Assembly (NCBI GenBank): GCA_039000515.1 | Contig: JBCFYV010002255.1 | Location: 22,117,963-22,181,962 of the forward strand | Source: Timema cristinae | Lineage: Eukaryota > Arthropoda > Insecta > Phasmatodea > Timematidae | Direction of reading: 5' to 3' | Length of the DNA: 64,000 nucleotides | Translations under genes and position numbers: made by a program | The notes under the pieces: model-generated | What the model saw: the letters and a program-made list of their open reading frames with translations, nothing else | The model's database searches: none | Told to the model about the DNA's origin: nothing | In this document: positions 23,143 to 34,624 of the stretch, in pieces | How the letters are laid out: every line of letters starts with the position of its first letter | How positions within the stretch are numbered: position 1 is the stretch's first letter

Positions 23143-24029
23143 GTTTTATAGTATCGAGACAAAATTTTCATAAGATAAAATCAAAACATTTTCAATGAAA
23201 TTTTCATGCAAATTGTCTCATTTATATGTTCTAAGTGAATATATAGAAACATAGGTTAGTTTTCCTCAAATAAGTAATGTATATTTTAATAGGATTACAA
23301 AAGAACATTTTTAATTAGTTGCGGATTGCTTTAGTGAGTCGGTTACTTTATAACTGCCATTCCCCATTCACAAAGTTTTGGTGAGGGACAACCGCCAATT
23401 AGGAGATCACTGGAGCTCTAGGAGAAGGGGTGCAGGAGGTAAGGGTAGGGGTAGAAAATGATGAAGGAAAAACATCAGTTTAAGGTTATTTTATTTTAGG
23501 TAATAATTTTCAATAGTAAGCCTGCTTTACATTTTTTTTAAATATGGAAAAATATAAATGATTACATTCTATTAAAAGGTTAAATAGTTTATTGATTATT
23601 TTTAACACTCTAAACATAGTTTTGCATAATAATTGTTCAGCTTTGCGGACTTAATGTTAGCACATACTTCCTTTTCTACCTGACTTGTGTTTAGCGACCA
23701 AATAAATACAGCATTGTATGGTTATTTCATATTTAATATTTTGCATTTCAAATGTTTTCACCATATATGATCAAGTTTATTTAATTAATTATTATTAGTA
23801 AACTTCCTGATAGCCTTTGGACCCCTTGATAGGCCACAGCGAGCCACCAGTGGTATGAGTACCACACTTTGATAAACACTAAGAAATACCCTAGTATGAA
23901 GATATATCCGTTCAATAAGTGAATTATGATTGAAACAAAGTCTCCGATAACCCTAATGAGTCCAAGCTCTAAACTCAGTGGCGTGTCGTGGCGTGTTTCC
24001 ATGGTAATAAGAGCTTTGTTCAACTGTAT
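23143..24029. other. Unassigned sequence
   Basis: No gene recognised. A purine-rich patch lies at about 23410-23460. The far end (23880-23920) shares a short phrase, tatgaagatatat, with 53.09 kb. Confidence 0.45.
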
Positions 24030-24430
24030 CTGTGATATGTTCTCTCACTCTAGGTTCCCCATTTGACCAATCACTCATATAATCACAACTCCGCATGAGA
24101 ATATCTTTCCATCTATACCTGATCAATGAGTGTTCTACTGAGTGATGAAAACATTCACAGGTACAGTCTGAATATGCTCTATTTACCCTGGCAACACTCC
24201 ACGACACCCCCTAGCAGGGACGGCAGTTATCGGAGACGCTAACCATCGGCTGCGCGTAGTGGCGGCAGCTGTCCAGTAGCGTCACTGGGGAACAAAATGC
24301 AAGCTGTCCCGTTACCAGGACTTTCATCCATCCCCTCTCCACGCTTCTGCCCGTTGTACATTGTAGGTCTGTGACGTACCACTCACCGCAACAGTGGGCT
24401 AACTTACTGTTCAACATCTTCAGCAAAGAT
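24030..24430 (-). other. GC-richer block with frame-preserved similarity to 34.2-34.3 kb
   Basis: Two consecutive minus-strand frames (24426-24211 and 24207-23953) have balanced composition. The second contains ARVNRAYSD, CECFHHSVEHSL and RYR, which align with ARVSRASLD, SHLSVEQSL and RYR on the minus strand at about 34.3 kb, with one whole-codon length difference. I do not recognise the family. It could be a fragment of a repeated gene or of a transposon ORF. Confidence 0.4.
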
Positions 24431-24560
24431 GTTAAGAAAACCTTGTCTACTGGGTTTTTGGTTCCCGAGTTTGATCCCTAGTAGGACCGAACATTTAAAT
24501 TGTATAGTTTATTTTTGTATTTTACTACATGCTAATGGCCTTAAATCTGGTTGTAGTGGA

Positions 24561-25090
24561 TATATTATTTATTATTAGGTGTTCTGTCTTACGACAGGTC
24601 TATTACTTTTGTCAGTGCACTTAGACCAACAATTAACCCCGAACTATGCCTCCTACAGCTCTGATGATTTTTTTTTATTTCCTTCAAGTCATCTAATATT
24701 TGAATCCTCCTTCCTAAGCTCAATTTTCCTTCAACCTTTCCTTCCAAGACGTCGTGTGGAAGACAATTCCTCCTAAGAATGTGTCCGATCCAGTTTGTTT
24801 TGTACCAAAGAATCAAATTCAAAATTGTTCTCTTCTCACCCACTTTTCTTATCATTTCTTCATTTGTGTCTCTGTCTGTCCATCTGATCTTTTCAAGCCA
24901 CAATTCAAAGCTACACAAGTGTTTATTTTCCATCTTCCTGAGAGTCCAATTTTTTTGGTTTCATACAGCGCGATGCTCTAAATGTATCATCTCATCAGAT
25001 TTTTTTTCATCAGTTCCAAACCCAACTTGCTGGTCAGCAGTAACCTCCTCATGTTGAAAGCTTCCTTGGCCTTGGACAACCTCAATCTAA
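24561..25090 (-). pseudogene. LINE ORF2 C-terminal fragment and 3' end (lineage 2)
   Basis: The minus-strand peptide contains TLRKMENK, WTDRDTNEEMIRKVGEKR, NWIGHILRRNCLPHDVLEGK and LLDDLKEI-like residues (ILDDLKEIKK), the conserved tail of non-LTR ORF2 proteins (W-GHI-RR and LEG motifs). Upstream, KAKEAFNMRRLLLTSKL and SIALYETK lie in other frames with stops. The 3' end runs cgtaagacagaacacc followed by (TAA)n-type repeats at 24561-24580. 5'-truncated and dead. Confidence 0.85.
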
Positions 25091-25196
25091 TTTCTTTGGT
25101 GCATATATAATATATAACTTATGGTTGTTCTGCTATCTAATTTATCTTCACACTTGCGTAAGGTGTTTAGTATTTGGCATACCATTCTAAGTTATA
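25091..25196. other. Unassigned sequence
   Basis: Short gap, nothing recognised. Confidence 0.3.
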
Positions 25197-25365
25197 ATAG
25201 GGTGAAAAAGAACACGAGTTAAGAAAAGTATTTGTTTACAGACCTATAGCAAATAACTTGTTTGTCTACAATGAATATAATATTTTTCTTCAGTATAGAC
25301 GTTTAGTTTAATTTTCTAGATAATTCTATTCTTATTAATTTTTGAATAGTTTTCATTAACATTGT
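25197..25365. mobile_element. Degenerate F element, left half
   Basis: agggtgaaaaagaacacgag, a tatagcaaataactt block, cttcagtatagacg and gtttaattttct follow the F order with heavy decay. The mirrored right half is absent. Confidence 0.4.
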
Positions 25366-26599
25366 AGAATTCTAAAAAAAAAAAATAGTTTTATTAAATT
25401 AAGATAAAAATTAATATTCCAATTTAACAACGCCCATGATCAATATTCAAGAGTGGTTGTGATTTATAGGTGTATAAAATTACACTTAATTTATCTACTG
25501 AAAAAATATTGTATATATTTTGGAGATACAAGTTTTTGTTATTATCAAAACTATACAAATTTTGGACCTTAACTTGCATTCACTTATATTTCAACCTTGA
25601 GTATGTTATTAATTCATGTGTTAATATTATAGCGTGTATTCTTAGAAAGTTCGAGTTAGCTACTCCAATCTTTAAAAAAAAAAAAAACAATTTACTTCAC
25701 GTTCCATTCCAAAAACTGGCCAAACCCTTACTGAACTACAGGGACTAATTACGTTGGTAATAAATTAGTTAACTGTCTAGAGAGTCCTTTTATACCAAGA
25801 AAGAATGAAGAATCTAGAGAGCTTGAGGCTGGGTCATGTAATTGAGATGTGCGTCACTGTCCAATTGAATGCAATCAAATTAGGTTTGTACAAGGAGCTA
25901 GGACGCCTGTAGTCATCGGTTGAGTCTTATATTATGATAGGAAATTTAGTTATCATCGTAATGATCACGCGCTATTCATCTTACCTTTCTTGTCCAACAG
26001 TTGACTTTTAAAAAAAACTTCGCGTTATTATTTAGCATGGTCATTAATCATGATTCTAGTAGCCTACATTGTTGAACAGATTATGATGAATGCTATGATT
26101 TTTTTTATTATACAAAAATTGATTGAAGCTAATGAAGTTCGAGACATACCAAGAAGCCGTAAGAAAAAGAAAACTAATATTTTGATAAAAAATAATAGAA
26201 CACCTCATCAACAACAGTTTTTTATCTATATTTATTTTTACATATTCTTATCGACGTAATAATTTAACATAGTGTATTATTATTATTATTATTTTTGGGC
26301 TGGGCAATCTTCTTGAAAATATTTAAAAAATAGTTTACTCAATGTCCGGTTGGATGTTAATAAGATAAAATTACATTAAAAAAATGCCTTAAGTATATTC
26401 CTTTAGTTACTTTTAAAATTCCTTTATTTTTTTGAATGTGGTTGAAATTAAATGAGCCACTCTAACAACCCCCCTCCCCCCCAGATTAAATAGTTTAAGA
26501 AAATCAAATAAATAGCCTACTTCGAGTTACCTACATACATACTTACTTACTTATTTACTTACCTACCCTATGCCATTATGGACGTAAAAGCTCATTGAC
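25366..26599. other. Unassigned AT-rich sequence
   Basis: No gene recognised. A (ATT)n run lies at 26276-26293 and tactt/catac repeats at 26530-26570. Confidence 0.5.
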
Positions 26600-26985
26600 G
26601 CACTTACAAAAGTACCCCACCTATCCTTATCTTGAGCTAGTTCTATTAATTACATCTCAATACACCCTATACCTCTATTAAGCTATTTCCATCCATTCCG
26701 CCTTATTACACCCTAACCCTATCTTGAACTAGTTCTTTCTAGTCTCCCATTACACTCTTGCCCTAGATTGAACTAGTTCTATCCAATCCACCTCTTTACA
26801 CACTATCCCTATCTTGAGCTAGTTTTATCCAGTCCGCCACACTGCATCTTATCTCTATTTTGAACTAGTTCTATCCAGTCCACCTTACTACACCCATACC
26901 TACCTTCAGCTAGCTCTATCCAGTCCACCTCACTATACTCTAGCCCGATCTTGAGCTAGTTCATTACACCGTATCTCTTTCAAGT
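26600..26985 (-). repeat. 46-bp satellite, about eight units, inverted relative to 4.94 kb
   Basis: Units carry the reverse complement of the 5-kb satellite: atcttgagctagttctatcc, then a cacctc or cgcctt block, then tacacccta. About eight diverged units of roughly 46 bp. Confidence 0.85.
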
Positions 26986-27046
26986 CCATTTAAATACGTA
27001 CACGAATTTAGTACTAAAACAACACATTAAACTTAATGTTGAGACA

Positions 27047-27047
<1 letters not shown>

Positions 27048-27092
<45 letters not shown>
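27048..27092. repeat. (TA)n microsatellite
   Basis: About 44 bp of alternating TA. Confidence 0.95.
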
Positions 27093-27094
<2 letters not shown>

Positions 27095-28167
27095 TATCAT
27101 TCAATTTATATATTTAAAAATTCGTTTCATGCTGTTTGTTAAAATACGCTTCAAAATAAATTAAAAGTAGAGTCACCAAGTGAAAAGGGAATAAAAACAG
27201 AATTTAACTTGCATATTACACCTTAGTTTGTATTGCAATATACAGCATAGATAATTAGGAGATTTTTCTGATTCCACACATGTTTCAAATAACTTCTAAA
27301 ATGAAATTGTTCCAAAATGATGAAAAAAAATCTAAGCTAACTTTTAAATCAAACTATTTGCGTATAGTTATGTTTTAATCCTAAGGCTTTTGGCCCTTTT
27401 CATTTGGCGTGGAAATGCAGAGCCATGGGAACAAACGGTTATCTTCAAGAATTTTTTTTTTTGCAATTGTCTTTTCTGAAACGGTTTGTTCAAGAATAGA
27501 AGCATGTTGATTAAGTTATAATTTTTATATACACACCTCCTCTATAGTTTTAACGGTGATCAGATATCGACAATTTTGACATTTTTCAATAGAAAACTGC
27601 CAGCTTTTTAACAAAAAATAAGAAAATGTAACAATTAATAAACATCAATTCATTATCTTAGAAGGGGTGTTGAAAATATTAATTTAAAAATTTCTTTTCT
27701 TCTAGAGAAAACTGGTATTTTCAAACGGATGATTCTCCATACGGTTTCCGTGATCCATCGGTTCTTGTTGGGGCGGAAGGATACTTTGGTAGGTTGTGAA
27801 TCCACGCCACGCCTTTCACTCTCCCTCCTACCATTCCACAAAATAGGTTTTAGACTTGCACTTGACAGGGCCAAGGGCCTTAACCGTTTTTACACATTCT
27901 GCTAGTTGTCATTTAACACCCCTTTTAGGGCGAATGGACTTAAAAAAAAACATTTCTCGTGTAAAAACAAATGTTCAACTTGGTGGTACGTTTGCGTCCA
28001 GATGAACTAATCTCCTTCACTTCAACTCGTTTGTAAATGTCTGAATTAATTATCCCTTCGATACAGCACGAATCAGATATGAAGATATTTTATTGATATT
28101 TACAAACGTTAGTGAAACCATATTTATATAAGTATATGTCAAGTTGTGTCAAGTTATTATCAATATC
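27093..28167. other. Unassigned sequence
   Basis: No gene recognised. A GC-richer stretch at 27720-27870 opens a 73-codon minus-strand frame (27653-27874) with no motif. Confidence 0.5.
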
Positions 28168-29410
28168 TATCAAATAAAGCTCAGAATGCAGTAAAATTTT
28201 ATCAATGTTGACAGTAGAAATGTTTGTATTTCTAAAAGACTCTTCCTATGAACATCGGATTGTATAAGCTTTTCAAGCTGTCGTATAAGTTTGCTCCTGT
28301 AAAAATTGGACTCTAGCCCTTTTTTTTTTATAGAGATATTAGATAAGTTTTCTACCATTAAAATTGAACTATAGCTACTTTTCTAGCTAACCGGTAAACT
28401 TTCCTAAGAAAATTGGAGTGTAGCTACTTTTTCTATATGTCAGATAAGTTTATTCATATGAGATTTGGATTGTGATTATTTTTATGGAAATTTAATAAGT
28501 TTCTCACCGTGAAAATTGAACTGTAGCTACTTTTATAGCTGTCCGGTAAGTTTTTTCTAAGAAATTTGGAGTGTAGCTACTTTTCTGGATGCTAGATAAG
28601 TCTATTTCTATGAAAATTGGAATGTAGCAGTTTTTATAAATATCAGATAAGTTCTTAACATTAAAATTGAACTGTAGCTAATTTACTAGCTGTGTAACTA
28701 CTTTTTATAGATGTCAGATAAGTTTATTTCTATGAAATTTGGACTCTATATACTTTTTATAGAAATTAGATAAGTTTCTTACCATTAATATTGAATTGTA
28801 GCTACTTTTTTAACCATCCGGTAAGTTTTTATCCAAGAAAATTGGAGTGTAGCTACTTTTCTAAATGTCAAATTAGTACATTTCTATGAAACCTGGACTG
28901 TAGCTATTTTAATAGACATTAGATAAGTTTACTACCATGAAAATTGGAGTGTAGCTACTTTTCTAAATGTCAAATTAGTACATTTCTATGAAACTTGGAC
29001 TGTAGCTATTTTTATAGACATTAGATAAGTTTACTACCATGAAAATTGGAGTGTAGCTACTTTTCTAAATGTCCGATTAGTTTATTTTGATAAAAAAAAA
29101 TGGACTGTAGCTACTTTTATAATTAACAAATAATATTAATTCTATGAAAATTATGATATAGCTCTTTTTTCTAGAGAGAGGCTGGATGTTTTTTGTTTAA
29201 TTGAACTTTAGTTACGTTTCTAGTTGTCAGATAATATTATTCCTTTAAAAATTGTACTTTAGCTACTTTTATAGATGTTAGATAAATTTTTTTACTTTAA
29301 AATGACTTTAGCTACTTTATAAATGACATATAAGTTTCCTCCTATGAAAATTGGATTGTAGCTACTCTATAAATGTCAGATAAGTTTCCTCTTACGAAAA
29401 TTGGACTTGA
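28168..29410 (+). repeat. Minisatellite, ~51-bp unit, about 24 units
   Basis: The recurring unit contains ggagtgtagctacttttcta, gatgtcagataagttt and tctatgaaaattgg. Units vary in length and sequence. A two-unit higher-order copy repeats closely at about 28.83-28.94 and 28.94-29.05 kb (tgtcaaattagtacatttct in both). Confidence 0.9.
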
Positions 29411-30124
29411 GAAAGACCTGTCTACGTGCGGTATGCTAAATGTAACCGGCCAGTTCATCAGAAGCTATGCACGGCAGTGTTGCCAAACGTATGACCGTGG
29501 TATGGACACGAGTGTACTCCCTCCCATGTTGATCAAGTGGATCACGGCCTTCACCACCCCTCCCCTCCTTCCCCTACCACTTCCCACTCCCCCCTCACCC
29601 TAACCCCACCACTTCTTTATCCGTCAGCGTGGAATGTGGGCCGTTGCCCGCCGCTAAGGTTGTTAGAGGTGGTGGGGGGATTCTAGGATGATAGGTAGCC
29701 TGACCCGCCGAGCAGATTCGCAAGGCGCGAAGACTATACACTCGGGATGAGTCCACTCGTTGCAGTCTTGTACAGTCTTTTAGTCACGATAGTAGACCTA
29801 CACAGCTTTTCACGAGACTATGGAAGGGTAATAATGCCGATTTATTTGTAGGCCATTTAACGTAGATTTATTTAAACGACTTACAGACTAATATGAGTTA
29901 GATCATAACATTTATCCCCTAACACCCATATCTAACGCTTATAGTTAAAATATCCCGGTAGTTGGATAAGCATATAATTATGTAACAGTCCCCTCTCCTC
30001 TTAATCCTGAGATAAAATAGGGTCATATTTAGCCAAATATGGACACCCTTACCAATGAATCACCATAAGAGACTCCAAGACAAAATGTTGACAGTATATT
30101 ACGTAGCCAGTGTATTTGTATATA
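29411..30124. other. Unassigned GC-richer then AT-rich sequence
   Basis: 29430-29780 is GC-richer, with C-rich (29545-29610) and G-rich (29665-29680) stretches. The 76-codon frame ending at 29603 begins in the minisatellite and ends in a PLPLPTPP tail, so it is not credible as a gene. Confidence 0.45.
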
Positions 30125-30309
30125 TCGCATTTTTTTTATTACGAGTTCGGGCTATCTGCCTAGTTACACTAATGCAATAGAGACGAGTAAGATATAATTT
30201 AGAGGAAACGTACCAGTATTTGTGTGGAGGGGTAGTGGAAAAACATTTTGGGAAAATAAAAAAAATGTGTATGCTCGACTGGGATTTGAACACAAATCTC
30301 CTTCGACTC
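30125..30309 (-). repeat. SINE-C copy, degenerate
   Basis: Reversed tail relic (ttacgagttcgggctat), body (gaggaaacgtacc, tgtgtggaggggtag, ggaaaaacatttt) and B box (gggatttgaacac). The head is lost. Confidence 0.6.
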
Positions 30310-30375
30310 CAGAGTTTCTCAAAGTGGGCTCCCCAAGACTTTAAAATATCTGTAAGGCTTTAAATACGTCAACCA
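30310..30375 (+). mobile_element. hAT-like left terminus
   Basis: cagagtttctcaaagtgggc is a hAT-type end. No matching right end was found before the F element at 30.44 kb. Orphan terminus. Confidence 0.4.
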
Positions 30376-30442
30376 AAACAAAATATTGTAACAGAAGTAA
30401 TGCAGAAGCAGACATGCGAATACAGCTATCTTCTATAAGGAT

Positions 30443-30522
30443 TAAAGGCGGGGTTGTAGGAGACGCGAGTTAAGGTGAGTGTTTTTGCAGTTTTTATTGT
30501 GAAACATGTTATTTGGCCAAAA

Positions 30523-30584
<62 letters not shown>

Positions 30585-31072
30585 GCACCACGTCTTACTA
30601 CCCGTTCTGGTTGTAAGCACTTAACGCTAATGTGTAATGGTAGGGTGATTGTGAGATGAAATGGAGGACCTACAGTTTAACGTGGAATCCGAACCACGGT
30701 GGAGGCCTGGCATTTCCCACATTCACAAGTTGTGATTAATACACTTCTTGTCAGAGGTGAAGGAAGGGTTTGGCAATCAAATAAATCTGTGCCGGGACCG
30801 AGGATTGAACCCTGGACCCCGAAAACAGCAGTCCGACACCTTACCCATAGACCACCAGATCACCTACTTTGTTCAAAATAAATAAAATATTGCTTTAGTA
30901 GAAACATAGAATTTAATTTTATTCATATGGTAATCTCAGCAGTTGTTGGATATATGTCATGAGCATGAATTAGATGAGATTTTTATTTTTAATGGAAGAG
31001 AAAAAAGTTGTCTTTAGATTCCAGCACACGCTTGACATATATTCAACAACTGTTGTGGTCAAAACCATCCTT
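30443..31072. mobile_element. F foldback element with nested SINE-B
   Basis: The left arm (ggcggggttgtaggag, tgtttttgcagttttta) runs to 30524. F resumes at 30874 (caaaataaataaaatattg) and runs through the mirrored centre to tattcaacaactgttg, then stops. The right terminus is lost. Confidence 0.8.
30525..30873 (-). mobile_element. SINE-B full length, TSD at least 7 bp
   Basis: (ATT)n at 30525-30584, reversed common tail, body, reversed B box (ggattgaaccctgg) and head (tagaccaccagatcacc). caaaata flanks it at 30518-30524 and 30874-30880. Inserted in an F element. Confidence 0.9.
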
Positions 31073-31189
31073 CATTATATTATAACTTTCTGTGTGACAA
31101 TACTATACAGTTATTTGATTATTTTAGGAAAGTTAGATATGTTTCTAAACATTTACTCCGCGCTACAAATTGCGTTATTTAGTGTAGAA

Positions 31190-31390
31190 AGCCAATCCGA
31201 CACCTTATCTCAGTCGGTAGCGTGTCTCTCTACTGAGATAAGGGTCCCGGGAACGATTCCAGGTATGGGATCATTGGTGAAAGGTGAGTTTACCTCTTTA
31301 ACAGTAATGAATTAATGGCCGGGGACTGGATGTTGGTCTACCCTGGTCTTAGGTTAGATTATAAGGTACTAACCCCCTTCCCGTAAAAAA
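31190..31390 (+). mobile_element. SINE-D copy 1
   Basis: tRNA-like head (tctcagtcggtagcgtgtct, gggtcccgggaacgattcc) followed by a body with gatcattggtgaaa and ctggtcttaggtta, ending in an A-run. Homologous to the copy at 46.65 kb. The head looks like a tRNA with a full T arm, but no acceptor pairing is seen. Confidence 0.7.
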
Positions 31391-31674
31391 ATATTGTAAA
31401 GAATCCTGTAAAACAAAGCTTCAAATCATCCATCATGTCAATATAAAAACAAAACTTTTTTACTTTTTAAAAAAAAAATACAGTCCTACCATCACTGTAT
31501 AGCCCCCTCCCTCTTTTTATCCTCCCTCCTATTTTCATCTCATTCCTCTTTCCTCACCCCTACCGCCCCACCCCCTTCACCAACCCAACTTTCCCTTCAA
31601 CAACATTTTTTTTTCTAACGATTATATAATATACTATCGACATATTTATGAGGAATAAATTAAATTTTCAAAAT
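31391..31674. other. Unassigned sequence
   Basis: A-run at about 31462-31477 and a pyrimidine-rich stretch at 31495-31620. No gene. Confidence 0.4.
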
Positions 31675-31822
31675 AAAATATAGCCTATATTACCTGCTGA
31701 TAATGTAGTTTTTTATTGGTGAAAGATTTTTTAAAATCGGTCCAGTAGTTTTTGAGTTTATGCATTACAAACAAAAAACAAAAAATTAAATCCTTCCTCT
31801 TTATAATATTAGTATTGATATG
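31675..31822 (+). repeat. Arthropod-wide dispersed repeat fragment
   Basis: tagcctatattacc, ttaaaatcggtccagtag, a trinucleotide aac-type run and cctctttataatattagta match, as I remember them, a short repeat seen in many arthropod genomes near retroelement 3' ends. Recognition is from memory. Confidence 0.45.
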
Positions 31823-32059
31823 AAGCTACGAAAGGCCTATCAAGCCAGTAGCGGAAGATATATGCCTTTAATAAATCACTGACACAGTCTACAGGTTGTT
31901 AACAGTAATAGATGCAAAAACAAAAGGGTGGAACGCCATTGAAAATTACCTAATTACATCCTTATGCTATTTTTTTTTTAAATAATAACATTTAAAATAT
32001 ATAGTATAAGAACATGTTGCTACCTTTCAACTCCAATTTTGTAAAAATAAAATAACATG

Positions 32060-32522
32060 TCCTGACTGACTGACTGACTGATTCATCATTGCCGAGCGCA
32101 AACTATCAAGGCTACAAGCATGAAATTCGGACTGTATATTCATTTTGTTATGTAGGGACCCACTAAGAAAGGATTTTAGAAAATTCCACCCCAAAGGGGT
32201 CAAAATAGGAGATGATAATATGTATGATAATATGTATGAAAGTCCGTCATTTGGAAAGTTACATAAACAAAATATTTTATTTCGGTTATTGACGTAAAAC
32301 AAATAAATACGTGTTTCAGGAATTTTGGAAATTTTATTTAATAAGGGATGAAAAAGGGGGTGAAAGCTTGTATCGGACTTGCATTATTTTTGATCTGAGG
32401 TCAAGTTATGGTCATCAACGTAACGTAATATTTTAAATTAATCTGTAAATACATATGTATATTTTCGTATTTGTAAATAATCAACTTCCACGCGAGCAAA
32501 GCCGCGGTCAACAGCTATCTAG
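32060..32522 (+). mobile_element. Helitron-like non-autonomous element
   Basis: Begins tcctgactgactgactgac. It contains the phrase cccactaagaaaggatttt and ccaccccaaaggggt, and ends cgcgagcaaagccgcg (6-bp stem with one bulge) followed within 12-16 bases by ctat then ctag-t. A 3' hairpin just before CTRR-T is the Helitron signature. The 5' TC is present but the flanking A is not. No helicase. Confidence 0.5.
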
Positions 32523-33570
32523 TTTTGTATAAATAAATAAACGTCTCTTAAATATCCATGCGATTTCCACATGTCTGTGGCGATCCGTTAGGTGGCTCCC
32601 TTAAACTCCCTTGGATTTATTTTGCCGGTTTCGTAAAATATAAAATGTATGACGCGAATTAAAACCTCGGGTCTCTGAGCCGAGTAGGATGTTTGTGTGC
32701 ACACTGTATATCATGAGTGTCTTTTCTCGATGAGGCGGAATTAAGGTCAGCTAATTGTCTTAATGTACTTAGTAGGGTCAGCATGCCAAGTGGTAGAAGC
32801 AGGCTCTCACACGCCATGTTGCCATATCACTTGTTCTCCTCAGAGAGAAATGAAAGATTTTCTTCCATTTATCTAGTTGGTCTACTTTTTTCAACACTTT
32901 CGGATTATCGTGATGTGAAATGGAATATTTTCCATTTACACCTTGGAAAAACTCCCGTATTGTAAAGTACTGTACTTATTTATATCTGGGGGGAAAAAAA
33001 ATTCAAAATATTTAAATGAAATAGATGTAATTGATATAAGCCAATTTTAATGTCTTCCAAGAACATTAACACCAGAAATACTATCACATGAGTGACAAAT
33101 TAAAAACAGGGATTATAGTTCTCTTCTCACATTCGTGTATCGACTACAGCGCTTAGTGGTTGAATGTGTAACTTATGTCAAATCTGCTATAGGACATATA
33201 TATTAATACTTCATTTTTATAATCAAAGCGTTAAAGAAAATATCCTATTCCTATGAGATTCAATAATATGAAAAGTTTATCGAAAAATATTCACTTCCCA
33301 TTGCCATAATCTGTTTCAATTTAGTATTATCTAAATAATTTTGACATCCTACCCCTTTTCTAGTTCTAACCTCCTCACTTGACCCCAACCCACTATTTGA
33401 TGGCTTTATGTATGTGCATAATACATAGTTGCCAAATCCCCAAACCCGGCCAGCCCTTTCACTTGCTTAGTAAACCGCAAGCCATCACTTCGGAAGAATT
33501 TAATCTGAGGCCATTTGAATCTTTACCAGTGACTTGCCTTGGAATTTCACTAGTGTAGACCAAGCTTTAT
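32523..33570. other. Unassigned sequence
   Basis: No gene recognised. The frame at 32717-32965 (82 codons) has no motif. Confidence 0.5.
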
Positions 33571-33817
33571 TTTTTTTAGCACCACATCTTATTATATTCT
33601 TATGTACTAACTATACTAAAGGTTTTAGGGATTAGGAATATGATATTTATAGGAAGTGTGCCCTCATTTGCGTGGAGGAAAAGTCAAAAAAAACCATTTT
33701 GGACAAAAAAAACACCCTCAATGCACCCAACCTAGATTCGATCCTTGATCTCCCCGTCATCGTCAGTCTAATCTAATGCGAGAGTAACGCTTTAGACTAT
33801 GCGTCCACCGGAGAGGG
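33571..33817 (-). mobile_element. SINE-C copy
   Basis: Reversed tail (agcaccacatcttatta), body (ttttagggattagg, catttgcgtggagga), B box (agattcgatccttg) and head (tttagactatgcgtccacc). T-run at the tail side. Moderate decay. Confidence 0.75.
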
Positions 33818-33894
33818 TAAAAAGTTTTTTTAAAACTGTAATTATGTTCTCAACCATTTTGTCTCCAATTTAAAAAATAGGACATAGGTTCTAC

Positions 33895-34205
33895 TTTACA
33901 TTCCACACATGAAGGAAACGATGAAGATGTTATCAAATAGAGAAGATATAATAAAATAAAATTAATAGTTTCAACATTGTAGTACATCTAGTGAAACATG
34001 ATGAAGACATGACGAAGATAATTATAGAAGGAGATGAAGAAAGGAGAAATTCAAGAAGGAAAACCAAACTGGAGTACATGAATCAGATAGCAGACAATGT
34101 TGTCAGAAAATGGTACAGATATATTGAGAGAGAGAGAGAAAAAAGGTCCAGAATAGTCAATAGTGGAGAACCGGAGCAAATTGATGACGTAATGATGATG
34201 ACATG
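33895..34205 (+). pseudogene. LINE ORF2 C-terminal fragment (lineage 3)
   Basis: The plus-strand frame contains IIIEGDEERRNSRRKTKLEY and MNQIADNV, fitting the IIEGKVEGRRGRGRPRxEYM-QI region of LINE ORF2 tails. It ends in aatgatgatgac, a (TGA)-type 3' tail. A (GA)n run at 34124-34142 interrupts it. Short, so clade is not assigned. Confidence 0.6.
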
Positions 34206-34345
34206 GGAATATACAGTATATTCGTCGATACCTGGCCAATGATTGTTCTACTGAGAGATGAGAACAATCTTCACAGTCACCGTCCAAACTAGCTCTGCTT
34301 ACTCTGGCAGCCATTAGTGCCATACCACTGATATTTACACTAACA
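34206..34345 (-). other. Second copy of the 24.1-kb frame-preserved sequence
   Basis: The minus-strand reading AARVSRASLDGDCEDCSH, LSVEQSLARYR parallels the 24.1-kb block. The DNA match is about two thirds to three quarters over about 100 bp. Function unknown. Confidence 0.4.
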
Positions 34346-34624
34346 GGGTAAGGACTATGAAGGTGGAATTTTAAACGAAATTTACCTTCGTTCGAAATGA
34401 GCAATAGTGAGTGTAAAAACCAATCGAGATTTAGGACGATTCACACAGGTTTTGGTAAAAACTTTTTTTTTTAAATAGTTTCAAAATATTTTCGTTTAAA
34501 TTTTAAGGTTGTCCCACACTCGCATCAAAGGTCATGTGATCTAAATAAATCATTATAGTACCGTGGCACTTGATTGCTGTTAAAGAGGAGATAAGAGTTT
34601 GAATCCCGTACTTGATGATAATAT
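34346..34624. other. Unassigned sequence
   Basis: No feature recognised. Confidence 0.3.

Noticed and set aside
24589..24933. Active reverse transcriptase gene
   Set aside because: Only the C-terminal tail of a LINE ORF2 remains. The polymerase core is absent and upstream parts are frameshifted.
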